A stretch of 64,000 nt of DNA from an uncultured Eubacteriales bacterium (GCA_900317515.1 ONHA01000019.1:1-64000); one strand, 5' to 3'. Shown: positions 33,174 to 42,516, numbered from the stretch's first letter. A program made the numbers and translations. Notes: generated by a model not told the origin, from the sequence alone.

Positions 33174-34901
33174 ATGATCAAGAAGCAGTATGCGGGAAAT
33201 GCAAGACGCGCAAGAAACTGCATATGGAACGCCGCCGGAAGCTATGATTTTGAGCCTTACTTCATGGCCTTTCACCCGACCGGGGAGCCCGACTATTATT
33301 TTAATATGATCATCGGATTTGCCCGGAAATGGCTCGATGAAGAGAAGATCCGGGAGGTCTTCGAGAGCTACAGGGGGGCCGGCAGCGCGGACGAGTACGA
33401 TGCGTACCTCTGGCTCGGGATCGAGAACTGTGTCTACGAGAAGGAGCTGCCCGAGCGGCCGCATCTTGAGTCGCTTCGAAGAGAACGCGCGGAGGAGTTC
33501 TTTCGAGTCCGCAGCCGCATGACCCGCCAGCAGATGGAATACGAGAGCATGGCTGTCTTCACCCAGGAGGAGGCCAGGTGGTCCGAGGTGCTCGGGAAAC
33601 CCGTGCATCTTGCCGGGAAGAAGAAGCGGATGGCGGAGGCTCTTCATTTTTCGGGGGAGCTCACGCCGGATGAGGTTGTCCTTAAGATGCGGGAGTTCCT
33701 TACGGAGTTCTGCGGAATCGAGCCGGGAAAGGAAGTGCGGGGACGGACCCGACCGCCCCTCATGGCGGCGGTCATGAAGCGCCTGGGGCAGAGGCGCGGG
33801 CAGAGTGAGAAGATTTTTGTCCGGACCGCCGACATCGCCTCGCCGAGCGAGAAGGACGTGCAGCTCACCCACACGGCCGGGATGCGGTTCGGGTTTGCGC
33901 CGAAGGAGGCCGATGAGGCCTACGTGAGGGGGTGCTTCGGCCCTTCATTTTACTCAAAAGCGGATATGGAGACGCTGGAAAATGCTCTCTGTACCGGCGA
34001 TGACGCGGCCTGCCGGCTCTGGGTCACAAGAGGGGCTGACGGGCAGGTGCCCGGGGATGCCGCAAGGGAGGTGCGGGACCTCCTGAAACGGTCGGCGGAA
34101 CAGAAAAAGAAAAATGAAGCCTTCCGGGCAGAGCACGCACTGCTTGTCCGGGAGAGCGTTAAGAGGCTTTCCGTGGAGGTCGAGGTGCTCCTCGCCTCCT
34201 ACATGCGGGAGCTGCCGGAGAGAGATAAGAGCGGGAAGCTGCTTTCGGAGAAGGCCTGGCGGCTGGGCGTCCTTGAGGATGCCCGCGTGTTTGAGCGGCC
34301 GGGTGATGAGAAGGAGGCGGACATCCGCGTGACCCTGCTCCTTGACGCGTCGATGTCGCGTCTGCACTCCCAGGAGATCGTCTCCACGGGGGCGGCCGTT
34401 CTGGCCGAGAGCTTTGAGAAGGCGGGGGTTCCGGTGAGGGTCATCGCCTACCGGAGCATACGGGGCTTTACCGTCCTGACCCGGATGAAGGAGTTCGGCG
34501 AGGGGTGCGGGCGTCTTTCCGCCTACTATTCGGGCGGCTGGAATCGTGACGGACTCGCTTTCCGGACGGTCGACTATCTGCTCCGCGAGGAGAACCCTCA
34601 CGGGGAGTGGCAGGACCTGCTGCTCGTGCTCACGGACGCGAGCCCGAACGATGCGATGCCGATTGCGTCCTCCGGGCACGGGATGGGCCGCGAGTACGAG
34701 GGGGCGGCTGCGGTGAAGGACGCGGAGAATGCCGTGAAGCTTCTCCGGAAGAACGGGGTCCTCACGGCGGCGGTGTTCTACGGGACGGCCGGGCATCTCG
34801 AGAGCGTCTCCCAGATCTTCGGGAAGGAGTATGTCCGGATCCGGAGCCTCAACCAGCTTGCGGACGGGGCGGCGGCGCTGCTGAAGCGGACGCTGGTGTG
34901 A
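33174..34901 (+). CDS. VWA-domain protein, MoxR partner (NorD/CobT-like)
   Basis: This 575-residue soluble protein has a C-terminal von Willebrand A domain from about residue 380. The metal (MIDAS) motif DASMS follows VTLLL, and the downstream aspartate lies in LVLTDASPNDAMP, as in NorD/CobT/GvpN-partner proteins. The first two thirds are helical, charged and not recognised. With the MoxR ATPase upstream it forms a classic AAA+/VWA pair, which usually inserts a cofactor or matures a target enzyme or membrane complex. The target is unknown. The gene ends just before a GGGGACGGTTCT repeat. Confidence 0.85.
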   Translation: MIKKQYAGNARRARNCIWNAAGSYDFEPYFMAFHPTGEPDYYFNMIIGFARKWLDEEKIREVFESYRGAGSADEYDAYLWLGIENCVYEKELPERPHLESLRRERAEEFFRVRSRMTRQQMEYESMAVFTQEEARWSEVLGKPVHLAGKKKRMAEALHFSGELTPDEVVLKMREFLTEFCGIEPGKEVRGRTRPPLMAAVMKRLGQRRGQSEKIFVRTADIASPSEKDVQLTHTAGMRFGFAPKEADEAYVRGCFGPSFYSKADMETLENALCTGDDAACRLWVTRGADGQVPGDAAREVRDLLKRSAEQKKKNEAFRAEHALLVRESVKRLSVEVEVLLASYMRELPERDKSGKLLSEKAWRLGVLEDARVFERPGDEKEADIRVTLLLDASMSRLHSQEIVSTGAAVLAESFEKAGVPVRVIAYRSIRGFTVLTRMKEFGEGCGRLSAYYSGGWNRDGLAFRTVDYLLREENPHGEWQDLLLVLTDASPNDAMPIASSGHGMGREYEGAAAVKDAENAVKLLRKNGVLTAAVFYGTAGHLESVSQIFGKEYVRIRSLNQLADGAAALLKRTLV

Positions 34902-34910
34902 GGTTTTGTA

Positions 34911-35022
34911 GGATTCTCCGGGGACGGTTCTTGATTCTCCGGGACGGTTCTCGGAGAAACGATTCTCAAAGAGAATCGTTTCTCAAGAACTGTCCCCGGA
35001 GGATCTGAGAACCGTCCCGGAA
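34911..35022. repeat. GGGGACGGTTCT repeat with nested palindromes
   Basis: Two forward copies (GGGGACGGTTCT and CGGGACGGTTCTC) are followed by a perfect inner stem GAAACGATTCTC/GAGAATCGTTTC, and then by inverted copies (AGAACTGTCCCC and GAGAACCGTCCCGG). The whole lies between convergent genes and can act as a bidirectional terminator. Confidence 0.8.
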
Positions 35023-35027
35023 AATAT

Positions 35028-35357
35028 TCAAATCAGCGGATGCTTCCGAAGCGCCGCGTCCGTCATGATGCTCTCGGTCTCGACCGAGGGGACGATCGCG
35101 TTCGCCCGGAGGATCGCGAGGGCGGCCTCCTTATCCTTTTCCTTCACCTTCACGAAATAGACCTCCCGGTCGATCCGGCCCTTCCCTCCGAAATCCCTCG
35201 GGTCGAGCTTGGCCCCGCAGCCGCCCGCCATGACGGACTCCTGCAGATAGTGGCCGGCCTTATAGTCCTTAAACCCGCCCTCGTCGAGGGCTTTTTTTAC
35301 GCTCTCCCAGGCCTCTTTGTCCTTCTTTTTAAATATATCGACTCTCTTTGCAAACAT
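35028..35357 (-). CDS. Conserved-looking small protein of unknown function
   Basis: The 109-residue soluble protein starts MFAKRVDIFKKKDKEAWESV, followed by a glycine-rich MAGGCGAKLDPRDFGGKG loop and a strand with EVYFVKVKEKDKEAA. The pattern of two helices and a beta-alpha-beta unit suggests a ferredoxin-like fold. I recognise no named family. Codon use matches its neighbours. AAGGAG lies 13 bases before the ATG. It stands alone between the VWA gene and a GH3 gene. Confidence 0.6.
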   Translation of the reverse strand: MFAKRVDIFKKKDKEAWESVKKALDEGGFKDYKAGHYLQESVMAGGCGAKLDPRDFGGKGRIDREVYFVKVKEKDKEAALAILRANAIVPSVETESIMTDAALRKHPLI

Positions 35358-35441
35358 CGGTTTTTATTTCTCCTTCCGTTTTTATATCGCTATTATACTA
35401 TATTCTGAGCCCCGGAACAGCATAAAAAGCAGGCAATCTTG

Positions 35442-35511
35442 ACAGTTTGCGTCAAAATAATACAGTTTGTGTCAAAATTGAGTCAGGGTTTTATTTTTGG
35501 TGTATTATAAT
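35442..35511 (+). promoter_or_regulatory. Direct-repeat operator and promoter of the first GH3 gene
   Basis: ACAGTTTGCGTCAAAAT (35442-35458) and ACAGTTTGTGTCAAAAT (35462-35478) are direct repeats exactly 20 bases apart, two helical turns, the spacing used by AraC-family activators. TATAAT lies at 35506-35511. The same motif recurs before the second GH3 gene. Confidence 0.65.
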
Positions 35512-35542
35512 CCCAAGAATATCTGCTCGAAAGGAGATACGT

Positions 35543-37972
35543 ATGAAATATCAGGACCTGATCAATAAGATGACCCTGGAAGAGAAAGCTGCGTTTTTGG
35601 GCGGTAAAGGCGAATGGCAGACCTGGGACTTCCCGAGACTCGGCATCCCGGAAATGTACCTCTCGGACGGCCCCTCCGGTGTCCGCCGCCAGGCAGGTGC
35701 CGGCGACCACTTAGGACTCAACCCGTCTCTTCCGGCGACCTGCGTCCCGTCGGCTGCGACGGTCGCGTCCAGCTGGGATATTTCCCTCGCGGAGGAGATC
35801 GGCAAAACGCTCGGTGAGGAGGCTATGTGTGAGAACGTACAGATCCTTCTCGGCCCGGGCATGAACATGAAGAGAAGCCCGCTTTGCGGCCGCAACTTCG
35901 AGTACTACTCGGAAGACCCCTACCTTGCGGGCAAGATCGCGTCCGGCTACATCAAGGGCGTGCAGAGCCAGGGCGTCCGCGCGTGCGCGAAGCACTTCGC
36001 GGTGAACTCCCAGGAGGAGCGCCGCATGGCGGTCAACGCGGTCGTCGACGAGAGAACGCTCCGCGAGATCTACCTCACCCAGTTCGAGATCTCCGTGAAG
36101 GAGGGCGGCGTCAAGGCCCTCATGACCTCCTACAACGAGCTGAACGGCGAGTACACCAATGAAAATAAACACCTCTTAAAAGACATCCTCCGCGGCGAAT
36201 GGGGCTACGACGGCATGGTCGTCACCGACTGGGGCGGCTCCAACAGCCACGTGGCCGGCGTCAAGGCGGGTTCCGATCTCGAGATGCCCGCTCCGGGTCT
36301 CGATTCGGCCCGCCAGCTGATCGCGGCCATTAACGACGGCTCCCTCACGATGGCGGAGCTCGACGAGAGAGTCGACACCCTCCTCGACGCGGTCCTCACG
36401 ACGACCGAGGCGGCCAAAGGCCACAAGGAGGAGTTCGACAAGGAAGCCCACAACGACATCGCCCGTAGGGCGGCCGCCCAGTGCGCGATCCTTCTTAAAA
36501 ATGAAGACAACCTCCTTCCCCTTAAGAAGGGCACCAGGGTCGCGGTGGTCGGCGATTTTGCCTTCGAGCCGCGCTATCAGGGTGCAGGGTCCTCCTCAGT
36601 CAATAATACATTCCTTGAAAATATCACCGACAGGCTCGGCGACTACGCGGAGGACATCGAAGTCAGCGCGGTCGTCCGCGGCTACAAGAGAGACGGATCG
36701 AACGACGAGATCCTGAAGGCGGAAGCGGTCGCGGCGGCAAAGAACGCCGAGGTCGTCCTCTACTTCTTCGGCCTCAACGAGATGTCCGAGTCGGAGGGCC
36801 TTGACCGCACGCACATTTTCATCCCGCAGAACATGGTGGATGTGCTGAAGGCCATGGCGGATGTCAACCCGAACATCGTCGGCATCCTCTCAGGCGGATC
36901 CCCGATCGACATGACCTGGGACGATGACTTGAAGGCGATCCTGCACGGCTACCTCACCGGCCAGGCGGGCGGCGGCGCGATCCTCGACCTGCTGACCGGC
37001 AAGCTGAGCCCGTCCGGCAAGCTCGCGGAGACCTACCCGGTCAGATACGAGGACACACCGGCTTACAACTACTACCCGGCCAAGGAGAGAAATACAAACC
37101 ACAAGGAAGGCCCGTACATCGGCTACCGCTACTTTGACACCGCAGGTGTTCCGGTCAAGTATCCGTTCGGCTTCGGCCTCACCTACACGACCTTCGCCTA
37201 CTCGGATCTCACGGTCGATGAGGACGGCGCCTCCTTCACGATCACCAACACCGGATCCGTCGACGCGGCGGAGATCGCCCAGCTCTATGTGGGCCTCCCG
37301 GGCGCGAAAGTTTTCCGTCCGAAGAAGGAGCTGAAGGGCTTCGCCAAGGTCTTCCTGAAAGCCGGCGAGAGCATAAAGGTCGTGATCCCGTTTGACGAGT
37401 ACACCTTCCGCTACTGGAACGTGAAGACCGACAAGTGGGAAGTCGAGGGCGGCATGTACGAGATCATGATCGGCGCGTCCGTCGAGGATATCCGCCTGAC
37501 CGCACCCTGTGAGATTGAAGGCACGACGGATGTTTTTCCCTACGATGCGGAGAAAATCCCGTCCTACTATTCGGCAAATATCCGGAATGTCTCCGACACG
37601 GAGTTTGCGGAGATTCTCGGCTATCCGGTGCCGGACGGCTCCTGGGGCAGCCTCCTCACGGAAAATGACGCCATCTGCCAGCTGAAGAACGCCAAATCCG
37701 GCATCGCCCGCTTTGCGTTCGGCATTCTGGAGGGCAGGAAGAAGAAGGCGGAGGCGGCCGGCAAGCCGGACCTCAACACGCTCTTCATTTACAATATGCC
37801 GTTCCGCGCGACCGCCAAGATGACCGGCGGCATGGTCTCGAAGGACATGGTCGACGGCATGGTCACCCTGGTCAACGGCCATTTCTTCAAGGGCCTCGGC
37901 AAGGTGATCGGCGGTTATTTCTCAAACCAGAGCGCGAACAAGAAGTTCGAGAAGAAGATCAAAGGAGAGTAA
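35543..37972 (+). CDS. GH3 beta-glucosidase, cytoplasmic
   Basis: This 809-residue glycoside hydrolase family 3 enzyme is expected to release glucose from beta-glucosides. In order it has a GH3 N-terminal barrel from MTLEEKAAFLGG with SDGPSGVR, CGRNFEYYSEDP, ACAKHFAVN and the nucleophile Asp229 in MVVTDWGG. The GH3 C-terminal domain follows (AAQCAILLKNEDNLLPL), then a fibronectin-III-like domain (FGFGLTYTTFAYSDL onward). An extra about 150-residue C-terminal tail, not seen in shorter family members, completes it. No signal peptide is present. ATG 35543 follows AAAGGAG. The membrane gene 37974 follows after 1 base. Confidence 0.93.
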   Translation: MKYQDLINKMTLEEKAAFLGGKGEWQTWDFPRLGIPEMYLSDGPSGVRRQAGAGDHLGLNPSLPATCVPSAATVASSWDISLAEEIGKTLGEEAMCENVQILLGPGMNMKRSPLCGRNFEYYSEDPYLAGKIASGYIKGVQSQGVRACAKHFAVNSQEERRMAVNAVVDERTLREIYLTQFEISVKEGGVKALMTSYNELNGEYTNENKHLLKDILRGEWGYDGMVVTDWGGSNSHVAGVKAGSDLEMPAPGLDSARQLIAAINDGSLTMAELDERVDTLLDAVLTTTEAAKGHKEEFDKEAHNDIARRAAAQCAILLKNEDNLLPLKKGTRVAVVGDFAFEPRYQGAGSSSVNNTFLENITDRLGDYAEDIEVSAVVRGYKRDGSNDEILKAEAVAAAKNAEVVLYFFGLNEMSESEGLDRTHIFIPQNMVDVLKAMADVNPNIVGILSGGSPIDMTWDDDLKAILHGYLTGQAGGGAILDLLTGKLSPSGKLAETYPVRYEDTPAYNYYPAKERNTNHKEGPYIGYRYFDTAGVPVKYPFGFGLTYTTFAYSDLTVDEDGASFTITNTGSVDAAEIAQLYVGLPGAKVFRPKKELKGFAKVFLKAGESIKVVIPFDEYTFRYWNVKTDKWEVEGGMYEIMIGASVEDIRLTAPCEIEGTTDVFPYDAEKIPSYYSANIRNVSDTEFAEILGYPVPDGSWGSLLTENDAICQLKNAKSGIARFAFGILEGRKKKAEAAGKPDLNTLFIYNMPFRATAKMTGGMVSKDMVDGMVTLVNGHFFKGLGKVIGGYFSNQSANKKFEKKIKGE

Positions 37973-37973
37973 T

Positions 37974-38534
37974 ATGAGCTTTTTTAACAGTTTCGCCGAG
38001 AAGCACCCGGCAGCGGCCAAGTGGATCCGCGAGGGCGGCCTCTTCATCATTTTCAGCTATGTGGTCACGTTCTTAAAGTACCTGCTGCTGACCTTCCTTC
38101 CCGGATTCTACGAGGGGCTGGTCGGGCAGGTCGAGTGGACCTGGCCGGGCATCCAGACGAAGATGTTCGGCGTCCCGTTCACGCTGGCCATCGTCGGCAA
38201 CAGCTTAGCGGACGGCGGCCTCGCCTTCACGCTCGCCAACTACACCTCGATCTTCCTCGGCGAGTGCATCAACTTCCCGCTGCAGAGAAATGTCACGTTC
38301 CGGAGCAAGGGACCGGTGGTTCCCCAGCTTCTGTGCCACTTTGCGGGCACGATCGCGGTCATGCTGATCATGAACCTCTTCACCTGCATCTGGAACCCGG
38401 TCACGGCGGCCTTCGGCATCCCGGATGCGGTCCGCAACATTGTGACGACGGTTGCGACCGGCGGCGTCGCGATGGTCATCATCTTCGCGATCGACAAGAC
38501 GATCTTCGCGGAAGGGTTCGGAAAGAAAAAGTAA
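37974..38534 (+). CDS. GtrA-like small membrane protein
   Basis: The 186-residue protein has four predicted membrane spans. A short motif, FPLQRNVTFRSKG, recalls the GtrA family (flippase-associated membrane proteins), and the spans fit that layout. It begins one base after the GH3 stop with AAAGGAG inside the GH3 3' end, so the two are co-translated. A role in moving lipid-linked sugars is possible, but the link to beta-glucosidase is unexplained. Nothing else identifies it. Confidence 0.6.
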   Translation: MSFFNSFAEKHPAAAKWIREGGLFIIFSYVVTFLKYLLLTFLPGFYEGLVGQVEWTWPGIQTKMFGVPFTLAIVGNSLADGGLAFTLANYTSIFLGECINFPLQRNVTFRSKGPVVPQLLCHFAGTIAVMLIMNLFTCIWNPVTAAFGIPDAVRNIVTTVATGGVAMVIIFAIDKTIFAEGFGKKK

Positions 38535-38600
38535 AAAGATTTTTAAGGGGCGGCAGATGCCGCTCCTTTATTTGTGTGAACAGAAAATGAACACATAAGG

Positions 38601-38638
38601 ACTGTTTGTGCCATAAAATGAACAGTTTGTGACAATGA
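38601..38638 (+). promoter_or_regulatory. Direct-repeat operator of the second GH3 gene
   Basis: ACTGTTTGTGCCATAAAAT (38601-38619) and ACAGTTTGTGACAATGA (38622-38638) repeat the motif found before the first GH3 gene, here 21 bases apart. AAAATGAACA also occurs twice, 31 bases apart. A shared activator for both GH3 units is likely. Confidence 0.6.
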
Positions 38639-38777
38639 CAGAATGACTCGAGAATTTTATGATAAAATCATTACCATTAAGGGGGAAGAAATCTGTTAAA
38701 ATGTGCGGCCTGTTGGAAAGGGACAGGAGATGGCGGTTTTCATTTCCCGAAAAAAATTTAACACAGGGAGGAAAGAT

Positions 38778-41732
38778 ATGTTATCGATCAACATGGATGA
38801 TGTGATGGCCGTAGTCAATAATATCAAAGGCTATCTCATCGCATTCGCAGTGGTTCTTGTCATTGCCATTATCGTCATGATCATCGCAGGCAAGATGAAG
38901 ACACCCGAGAAGAAGCTGGTCCGCGGCGAAGCCGGGATCGCGATCATTCTTGCACTTATCATTGTTCTTAATCTGGTCTGCCGCGGACCGCTGTCCAACC
39001 TTCTGGACCTTGCAACCGGCGGCGGCTCCATCGAGGAAGCCACCTCTGCCGAGGCGACCACCCTCGTCAACACGATCACGGAGGAAGGCGTCGTTCTTGC
39101 GAAGAATGAAGACGCAATCCTTCCGGTCGCTTCGGGCTCCAAGCTGAACGTCTTCGGCTGGGCTTCCACGAACCCCTGCTACGGCGGAACCGGATCGGGC
39201 GCTCTTAACACCGCCTATCCGACGGTTGACCTCATCGCCGGCTTAAACAATGCGGGCATCGAGACCAACACCGAGCTCACCAAGTTCTACACCGATTACA
39301 AGGCGGATCGTCCTTCGGTCGCCATGTGGTCCCAGGACTGGACGCTTCCGGAGCCGAATGTCAGCGCCTACTCTGATGAGCTCATCAGTAACGCGAAGGC
39401 ATTCTCCGACACTGCCATGATCGTCATCACTCGTGTCGGCGGCGAAGGCGCGGACCTTCCGACCGATATGACGGCGGTCGTCGACGGCTCCTGGCTCAGA
39501 AGAACCGCGACGGGCGGCAACTATGCCGGCATGAGCGCAGGCTATTATGCAGGCTCCTATGATGATTCCCTGAACGAAGGGAACGACTGGGACGCGGGAG
39601 ATCATTTCCTTCAGCTTTCCAACCGCGAGGAAGAGCTCGTCAATCTCGTCTGCTCCAACTTCGACAATGTCATTGTCGTTTACAATGGCGCAAACGCTTT
39701 CGAACTCGGCTTCGTAAATGAATACGAACAGATCAAGGGCGTCCTGCTCTGCCCGGGCACCGGCCAGAGCGGCTTCGACGGCTTCGGCAGAGTCGTCAGC
39801 GGCGCAGTGAACCCCTCCGGCCGTACGGTTGACACCTATGTCGCGGATATGAAGAAAACACCGTGGTGGAACAACTTCGGCGACTTCAACTACACCAATA
39901 TGGAAGGCGCCGGCAACGGCGACGCCACCTTCTTCGATCCCGCAGGCGTTGTTGCGACATTCGTCAACTATGTCGAGGGCATCTACGTCGGCTACAAGTA
40001 CTACGAGACGGCTGACATAGAAGGATTCATCGATTACAGTGAGGAGGTTGTCTACCCGTTCGGCTACGGTCTCTCCTACACGACCTTCTTAAAGGAAATG
40101 AGCGAGATCGAGAATGACGGAACCAACATCAGCTTCTCCGTCACGGTCACGAACAACGGCGATGTCGCCGGCAAGGACGTTGTCGAGATCTATGTGAGCG
40201 CACCTTACAAGAACGGCGGTATCGAGAAGGCTCAGGTCAGCCTCATCGACTTTGCGAAGACGAGTGAACTGGCGCCGGGCGCTTCCGAGACGATCGACTT
40301 TACGATTCCGCTCGAGCAGCTCGCAAGCTATGACTACGCCGGCAAGGGCTGCTATGTCCTCGAGCAGGGCGCCTACGTCATCTTCGCTTCCTCCGATTCT
40401 CATACGAGCGATGATTCGGAGCACTTTATCGTCGCAAACGAGATCGTCTACGACGAGTCCAACAAGCGCGCAAGCGATGACATTGCAGCGGTCAACCGGT
40501 TTGACTTCGCGGCGGGCGATGTGACCTACCTCTCCCGTGCGGACGGATTTGCCAACTATGCGGAAGCCACCGCGGCTCCGACCAGCTTTGAGATGTCCGA
40601 GGAGGCCAAGGCAGGCTTCTACGACGCTTATACCTACATCTCCGACGGCGCTCCGGCAGAGGATGCCGCGGCGGGCGGAGAAGCCATCACGACCGGCGCG
40701 AAGAACGGCCTTCAGCTGAAAGACCTCCGCGGTCTTGCCTACGACGATGAGAAATGGGATCAGCTCCTTGACCAGCTGACCATCGACGAGATGAATCAGC
40801 TCATCGGCAACGGCGGCTACCAGACAGTCGCGATCGACAGCATCGGCAAGGTCCGCACGAACGACTGCGACGGCCCGGCCTCCATCAACAACAACTTCAC
40901 GGGCGTCGGCTCCGTCGGCTTCCCGGCTGCGACCCTGATCGCGGCGACCTGGTCCAAGGACCTTGCCTACGCGTTCGGCGACAGCATCGGCAAGATGGCT
41001 GACCAGATGGATACCTCCGGCTGGTACGCTCCGGCGATGAACATTCACCGCACCGCATTTGCGGGCCGCAACTTCGAGTACTATTCTGAGGATGGTCTCC
41101 TCTCCGGCGCGATGGCGGCAGCCGCTGTCAAGGGCTCCCAGGACCACGAAGTCTATGCGTACATGAAGCACTTCGCCCTGAATGATCAGGAAGGCAACCG
41201 CACTTCGATGCTCTGCACATGGTCCAACGAGCAGGCGATGCGTGAGATCTACCTGAAGCCGTTCGAGATCTGCGTCAAGGAGTCCGACTGCAAGGCGGTC
41301 ATGTCCTCCTTCAACTACATCGGCAACCGCTGGTCCGGCGGCTGCCCGGAACTCCAGACGACCGTCCTTCGCGACGAGTGGGGCTTCCGCGGCTTTGTCG
41401 AGACCGACTACTTCGGCGTCTACGGCTACATGAACGCTGACCAGGGCGTCCGCGCAGGCTCCGACCTGATGCTCTCCACGGTCGACCAGGTTTACAACTA
41501 CGTGACCGTGAAGGATTCGCCGGCTTCCCAGCAGGCGCTCCGCACCTCCGCGAAGAACATCCTCTACGTCGTGGTCAACAGCCGCGCGTATGCTGAGGAG
41601 AACCTGAATCCGGGCATGGCAATCTGGGAGAAGATCCTGCTTGCCGCGACGATCGCTGTCGGCGCACTGCTCGCCCTGTGGCAGATCATGCTGATCAAGA
41701 ACTACGGGAAGAGAAAAAAGGGTGCCAAATAA
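38778..41732 (+). CDS. Membrane-anchored GH3 beta-glucosidase with permuted domains
   Basis: In this 984-residue GH3 enzyme the usual order is reversed. After an N-terminal span (about residues 17-42) and a second hydrophobic segment (about 58-75) comes the GH3 C-terminal-type domain (TITEEGVVLAKNEDAILPV). A fibronectin-III-like domain follows (YGLSYTTFLKEMSE onward). Then comes the GH3 barrel, with NDCDGPASI, AGRNFEYYSEDG, YMKHFALND and the nucleophile Asp877 in FVETDYFG. A final span (about residues 950-972) with a basic KRKKGAK tail closes it. Permuted GH3 enzymes are known from Butyrivibrio and Ruminococcus. ATG 38778 follows GGGAGGAAAG. Catalysis probably faces outside. Confidence 0.9.
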   Translation: MLSINMDDVMAVVNNIKGYLIAFAVVLVIAIIVMIIAGKMKTPEKKLVRGEAGIAIILALIIVLNLVCRGPLSNLLDLATGGGSIEEATSAEATTLVNTITEEGVVLAKNEDAILPVASGSKLNVFGWASTNPCYGGTGSGALNTAYPTVDLIAGLNNAGIETNTELTKFYTDYKADRPSVAMWSQDWTLPEPNVSAYSDELISNAKAFSDTAMIVITRVGGEGADLPTDMTAVVDGSWLRRTATGGNYAGMSAGYYAGSYDDSLNEGNDWDAGDHFLQLSNREEELVNLVCSNFDNVIVVYNGANAFELGFVNEYEQIKGVLLCPGTGQSGFDGFGRVVSGAVNPSGRTVDTYVADMKKTPWWNNFGDFNYTNMEGAGNGDATFFDPAGVVATFVNYVEGIYVGYKYYETADIEGFIDYSEEVVYPFGYGLSYTTFLKEMSEIENDGTNISFSVTVTNNGDVAGKDVVEIYVSAPYKNGGIEKAQVSLIDFAKTSELAPGASETIDFTIPLEQLASYDYAGKGCYVLEQGAYVIFASSDSHTSDDSEHFIVANEIVYDESNKRASDDIAAVNRFDFAAGDVTYLSRADGFANYAEATAAPTSFEMSEEAKAGFYDAYTYISDGAPAEDAAAGGEAITTGAKNGLQLKDLRGLAYDDEKWDQLLDQLTIDEMNQLIGNGGYQTVAIDSIGKVRTNDCDGPASINNNFTGVGSVGFPAATLIAATWSKDLAYAFGDSIGKMADQMDTSGWYAPAMNIHRTAFAGRNFEYYSEDGLLSGAMAAAAVKGSQDHEVYAYMKHFALNDQEGNRTSMLCTWSNEQAMREIYLKPFEICVKESDCKAVMSSFNYIGNRWSGGCPELQTTVLRDEWGFRGFVETDYFGVYGYMNADQGVRAGSDLMLSTVDQVYNYVTVKDSPASQQALRTSAKNILYVVVNSRAYAEENLNPGMAIWEKILLAATIAVGALLALWQIMLIKNYGKRKKGAK

Positions 41733-41749
41733 GGCATAAGTGAGCTTAC

Positions 41750-41784
41750 GGCCGCCTCCGGGAAACCGGGGGCGGCCCTTTTAT
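41750..41784 (+). terminator. Terminator after the permuted GH3 gene
   Basis: GGCCGCCTCCGG-GAAA-CCGGGGGCGGCC followed by CTTTT; one mismatch in the stem. Confidence 0.85.
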
Positions 41785-41838
41785 GGTTTCATTTTCAGAA
41801 GGAATCTGCTATAATGCCCGAAAAGGATGGTGAGAAAA

Positions 41839-42444
41839 GTGAAATACAAAAATCTTGTATTCGATATCGGCGGCGTCCTCTTAGGCTACCGCTGGCATGA
41901 CATGCTGACGGACGACTTCGGTCTCGCGCCGGATAAGGCCGATGCTTTCGGGGCCATGATCTTCCCGGATTCGCTCTGGCTGGAATTTGATCTTGAAAAT
42001 ATCCCCTATGAGGAAGTTATGTACCGTTACATGGAGAAATATCCGGAGTGGGCGGAGACAATAGAGTGGTTTCTAACCCACAGTGAGCGGATGAAGGTGG
42101 ACCGGCCGGCTGTCTGGGCGGAAGTGCACCGCCTCAAAGAGGAGGGCTTCCGCATCTACCTGCTCTCCAACTACTCGAGCGTGCTGCTTACGAACCACAC
42201 GAGGGGGGCTTCATTTTTAAAGGATATCGACGGCAAGGTCGTCTCGTACGAGATCCACGCGATCAAGCCGGATCCGGCGATCTACGAGGAGCTCTTCCGG
42301 AGGTATGAGCTTGAGCCGGAGGAGTGCCTCTTTTTCGACGACCGGGAGGTTAACGTCGAAGGGGCCAGGGCGGCCGGCATGGACGCGGTGCATGTCACGG
42401 GCGAGAAAATGTTAGTTGAATATCTGAAAAACTGTCATTTATGA
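41839..42444 (+). CDS. HAD-superfamily hydrolase, subfamily IA
   Basis: The 201-residue protein has HAD motif I LVFDIGGVLLGY (first Asp present, second replaced by Gly as in some YihX-like members), motif II LLSNYS, motif III lysine in IHAIKPDPAIYEE, and motif IV CLFFDDREVNVEGA. It resembles YihX alpha-glucose-1-phosphate phosphatase, which would fit glucose 1-phosphate made by the GH94 enzyme, but the substrate is a guess. GTG 41839 is chosen since AAGGATGGTGAG lies just upstream; ATG 41827 overlaps that site. Confidence 0.82.
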   Translation: MKYKNLVFDIGGVLLGYRWHDMLTDDFGLAPDKADAFGAMIFPDSLWLEFDLENIPYEEVMYRYMEKYPEWAETIEWFLTHSERMKVDRPAVWAEVHRLKEEGFRIYLLSNYSSVLLTNHTRGASFLKDIDGKVVSYEIHAIKPDPAIYEELFRRYELEPEECLFFDDREVNVEGARAAGMDAVHVTGEKMLVEYLKNCHL

Positions 42445-42467
42445 GGGGCGCGGAGCGCCTCTTTTTT
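42443..42467 (+). terminator. Terminator overlapping the HAD stop codon
   Basis: GAGGGGCGC-GGA-GCGCCTC followed by TTTTTT begins within the TGA stop. Confidence 0.85.
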
Positions 42468-42516
42468 ATACAACAAGGCTGCCTGCCGACTTCTTTGAAT
42501 GTTTGAATAAAAAAAC

